This document shows positions 1 through 64,000 of a stretch of DNA of 64,000 bases, in pieces (the first letter of the stretch is position 1; every line of letters starts with the position of its first letter). The notes under the pieces are model-generated. The model was not told the origin of the DNA and ran no database searches. It worked only from the letters and a program-made list of their open reading frames with translations. The DNA comes from Aurelia coerulea. Lineage: Eukaryota; Cnidaria; Scyphozoa; Semaeostomeae; Ulmaridae. Location: the NCBI GenBank assembly GCA_039566865.1, contig CM076949.1:7345501-7409500 (forward strand), read 5' to 3'. Position numbers and translations under genes: made by a program.

Positions 1-300
1 TGTTGTCGTTGTAATTCTCTCGGTTGGGGTCCTGTCGTTCAGCATTATCGCCTATGACAGCCTGACATCCAATGTGAATCCAGCTCCAGTATTTATCAGT
101 AAACATCGTTTATGTATAGCCTTGCATAGTTGTATACTTAGCAATAATGTGTACAACTATTTTCAAGTTCTTTATTTAATGGCCATGTGGTAGTCAGGGT
201 CTTCTGCTTCCGGTAGTGTAGTTCTTGTCATGTAGTAGAGTTGTTCGTAAGTATTGTCTTACGTAATTCGTTCCGGTACATTTTTATATATTGTAAACTT
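1..300 (+). repeat. LINE 3' UTR remnant (partial)
   Basis: The segment aligns by eye with 23403-23725: a shared block TGTTGTCGTTG, a CACCTATnnn-GACTGACATC-type block, then GTAGTGTAGT...GTAGT and a TATATA-rich end. It appears to be the 3' end of a LINE of the same family as the 23-kb copy, cut off by the window edge. No coding capacity remains. Confidence 0.6.
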
Positions 301-815
301 CTGCACGAGCGTTATTTCAACGATTGGCCTGTTGCGAAATTCTGTTGCAGTTACAATAAAGTACCGCCCCAAAAGCAGTCACAAAATCAAATATGTAACA
401 AGACTCCATGCTTGCTGGCTCCATGACGCTTTCTCGCTTGTCTTTTTAACCCCCTTGACACAGGAACACAACCTGCACCAAAGCATAAATTCAATGACAT
501 TACAAAAGAAAAGACATTCCTTTATACCCTTAAAATATTATTACATTTCTCCCAATATAGTACGAACTCTCATAAAGCAGCTTACAATTAGTCGATTTCT
601 AAATCCCAAATCACCACGAAAAGGTTTTCTCCTTGTCCTTTCATATCGATTCTTTAGAAAGCTTGATCAATGTTTTTTTATCGTTTTCAGTGTTTTCGAA
701 AACGACAAATTTTAAGAAACTCGCTTGTAGCTCTAAAAACTGAAAACAGAAAAATTTGCAAAAAATCCTAGAATCTAATTCAGGCTTTTATTGACTATAA
801 AAAACCCCTTATGAA
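298..815. repeat. Degraded copy of the GCGCCAAAATAAACTATGCAC MITE family (one arm)
   Basis: The stretch containing TTCTTTAGAAAGCTTGATCAATG, CAGTGTTTTCGAAAACGA, the GAAACTCGCTTGTAGCTCTAAAAACTGAAAAC-like block and AATCTAATTCAGGCTTT matches the arms of the MITEs at 29567, 36178 and 53097. The extra interior (GCCTGTTGCGAAAT, CAAGGGGGTTAAAAAG in reverse) matches the long copy at 53097. Termini are lost, and a 153-codon ORF inside it is accidental. Confidence 0.6.
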
Positions 816-924
816 GATAATCATAACTCCGCCATTTGTCTTAAAAAAATCTATGGCTAATATCTAAAAGCAATTTTAAGGTCGAGCACAATGATTCAAC
901 ATAAAATACAACAAATCTAAATAC

Positions 925-63215
<62,291 letters not shown>

Positions 63216-64000
63216 CTGAAATAGAATATGAAAGATCAGGATTATTCACTTAATTTTATCATCTGCGGGTAATGGGAATAACGTAATTATCCAAAGACGT
63301 ATGTGTGTTCGTTTGTTCGCTTGTTAGTTAGTTAGTTAGTTAGTTAGTCAGTTTGTTTGTTTGCTTCATAATTCAAATGCAATAATATCAATGTAATTGG
63401 ACTGTAAATGACTGTACAACTAGAAGGTTAAACATACAGTGGAACTTCTATATAACGGACACCTATGGGACCAATGTTATTGGCCGTTGTAGAGAGGTGT
63501 CCAAAGTATGGAGGTGCCATCTTTCATCATACTGTATTTTGGGACGAAAATATTTATCCGTTGTTTGAAGGTGTCCGTTGCATAGAGGTGTTCGTTAATT
63601 GAGGTTTCACTGTAATCAAATACTCAGCTGTGTTTCGAAATAAATAAATCAGAAAAATATTAACTATATTGTTCCTTTCAGAGGCGGACAACAAGGGAGG
63701 CAAAGCGGTGCGGAAGCCCCCCCCCCCCTAATAACGGGAAGAGCAATGACGCTTTGTTTGAAAACAAAGGAAGAAAACAATGCTCTTTCACACAGTGTCA
63801 TCCACTAGTTCCTTCGCTTTAATACCAATTCGACAAGTGCAGCATTAGCGTGGGCCAATGCATGAGAGGAGTGCTGTTAATTTCTCTTTCGGAAAACAAA
63901 CTTTCACTAGCTTTTTTTTATATTCAATCAAAATTTTACAATACAAGGTACTTATCTAACGCTACTTACAAACTACTTTACTATACTACAAGGACAAATG
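63216..64000. other. NF1 intron at the right window edge
   Basis: Contains (TTAG)n at 63326-63349, the Tigger-like MITE below and a C-run at 63718-63728. No coding exon recognised. Confidence 0.6.
63437..63612. mobile_element. Tigger/pogo-like MITE
   Basis: CAGTGGAACTTCTATATAACGGACACC...GGTGTTCGTTAATTGAGGTTTCACTG with TA at 63435-63436 and 63613-63614. The CAGTGGAACCTC ends are characteristic of Tigger/pogo (TcMar) elements. 176 bp, no ORF. Confidence 0.88.

Overview
This is a eukaryotic window (AT-rich, intron-dense, about 35 % GC by eye, no operons). Its backbone is one protein-coding gene on the minus strand: an ortholog of neurofibromin (NF1), the Ras GTPase-activating protein. I could place 37 consecutive coding exons between 63215 and 925, totalling 4056 nt (1352 codons). 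Reading phase is kept at every junction, and all proposed introns are GT-AG. The exons run from a point in the N-terminal helical region, through the cysteine/serine-rich and tubulin-binding regions, the RasGAP (GRD) domain with its arginine finger, and the SEC14-PH module, to the start of the C-terminal helical region. Both gene ends lie outside the window. The intron-rich structure, the retroelement mix (BEL/Pao, CR1/L2-like LINEs, a Penelope element with a GIY-YIG nuclease, many TA-flanked mariner-type MITEs) and the gene size suggest an invertebrate metazoan. A cnidarian is my best guess, but this is not proven.

The introns are packed with transposable elements. The largest intron (4349-17580) holds a three-layer nest. 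A minus-strand LINE (LINE-1 here) is split in its reverse-transcriptase domain by a complete BEL/Pao LTR retrotransposon (6194-16338, 5-bp target duplication CCCTT). The 5' LTR of that element is in turn split by a second minus-strand LINE (LINE-2, 6619-9663), whose insertion removed 338 bp of LTR. A second nest lies at 43.3-47.4 kb: a TA-flanked MITE next to a Penelope-like element (43991-47355, 12-bp target duplication), itself interrupted between RT and endonuclease by a LINE 3' end.

Region by region. 1-0.9 kb: LINE 3' UTR repeat and a degraded MITE. 0.9-4.4 kb: NF1 exons 37-34 and two foldback MITEs. 4.8-17.5 kb: the nested retroelement cluster. 17.6-31.6 kb: SEC14 and GRD exons with LINE scraps, MITEs and a possible AIG1-like GTPase fragment. 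33-43 kb: tubulin-binding-region exons with SINEs, LINE 3' ends and MITEs. 43-48.4 kb: the Penelope element, a 74-bp tandem repeat and an RT fragment. 48.4-63.2 kb: the N-terminal NF1 exons, a 5S/tRNA-like composite SINE, a long (CGTCA)n array, a PIF/Harbinger-like MITE and four copies of one foldback family with probable 8-bp target duplications. 63.2-64 kb: intron with a Tigger/pogo-like MITE.

Functionally, NF1 is the only gene here likely to serve the host. Everything else is mobile DNA or remnants, mostly inserted in introns. Two MITE ends lie within about 10-30 bp of NF1 splice sites. Gene identities come from recognising family motifs in the translated sequence; no database search was run.
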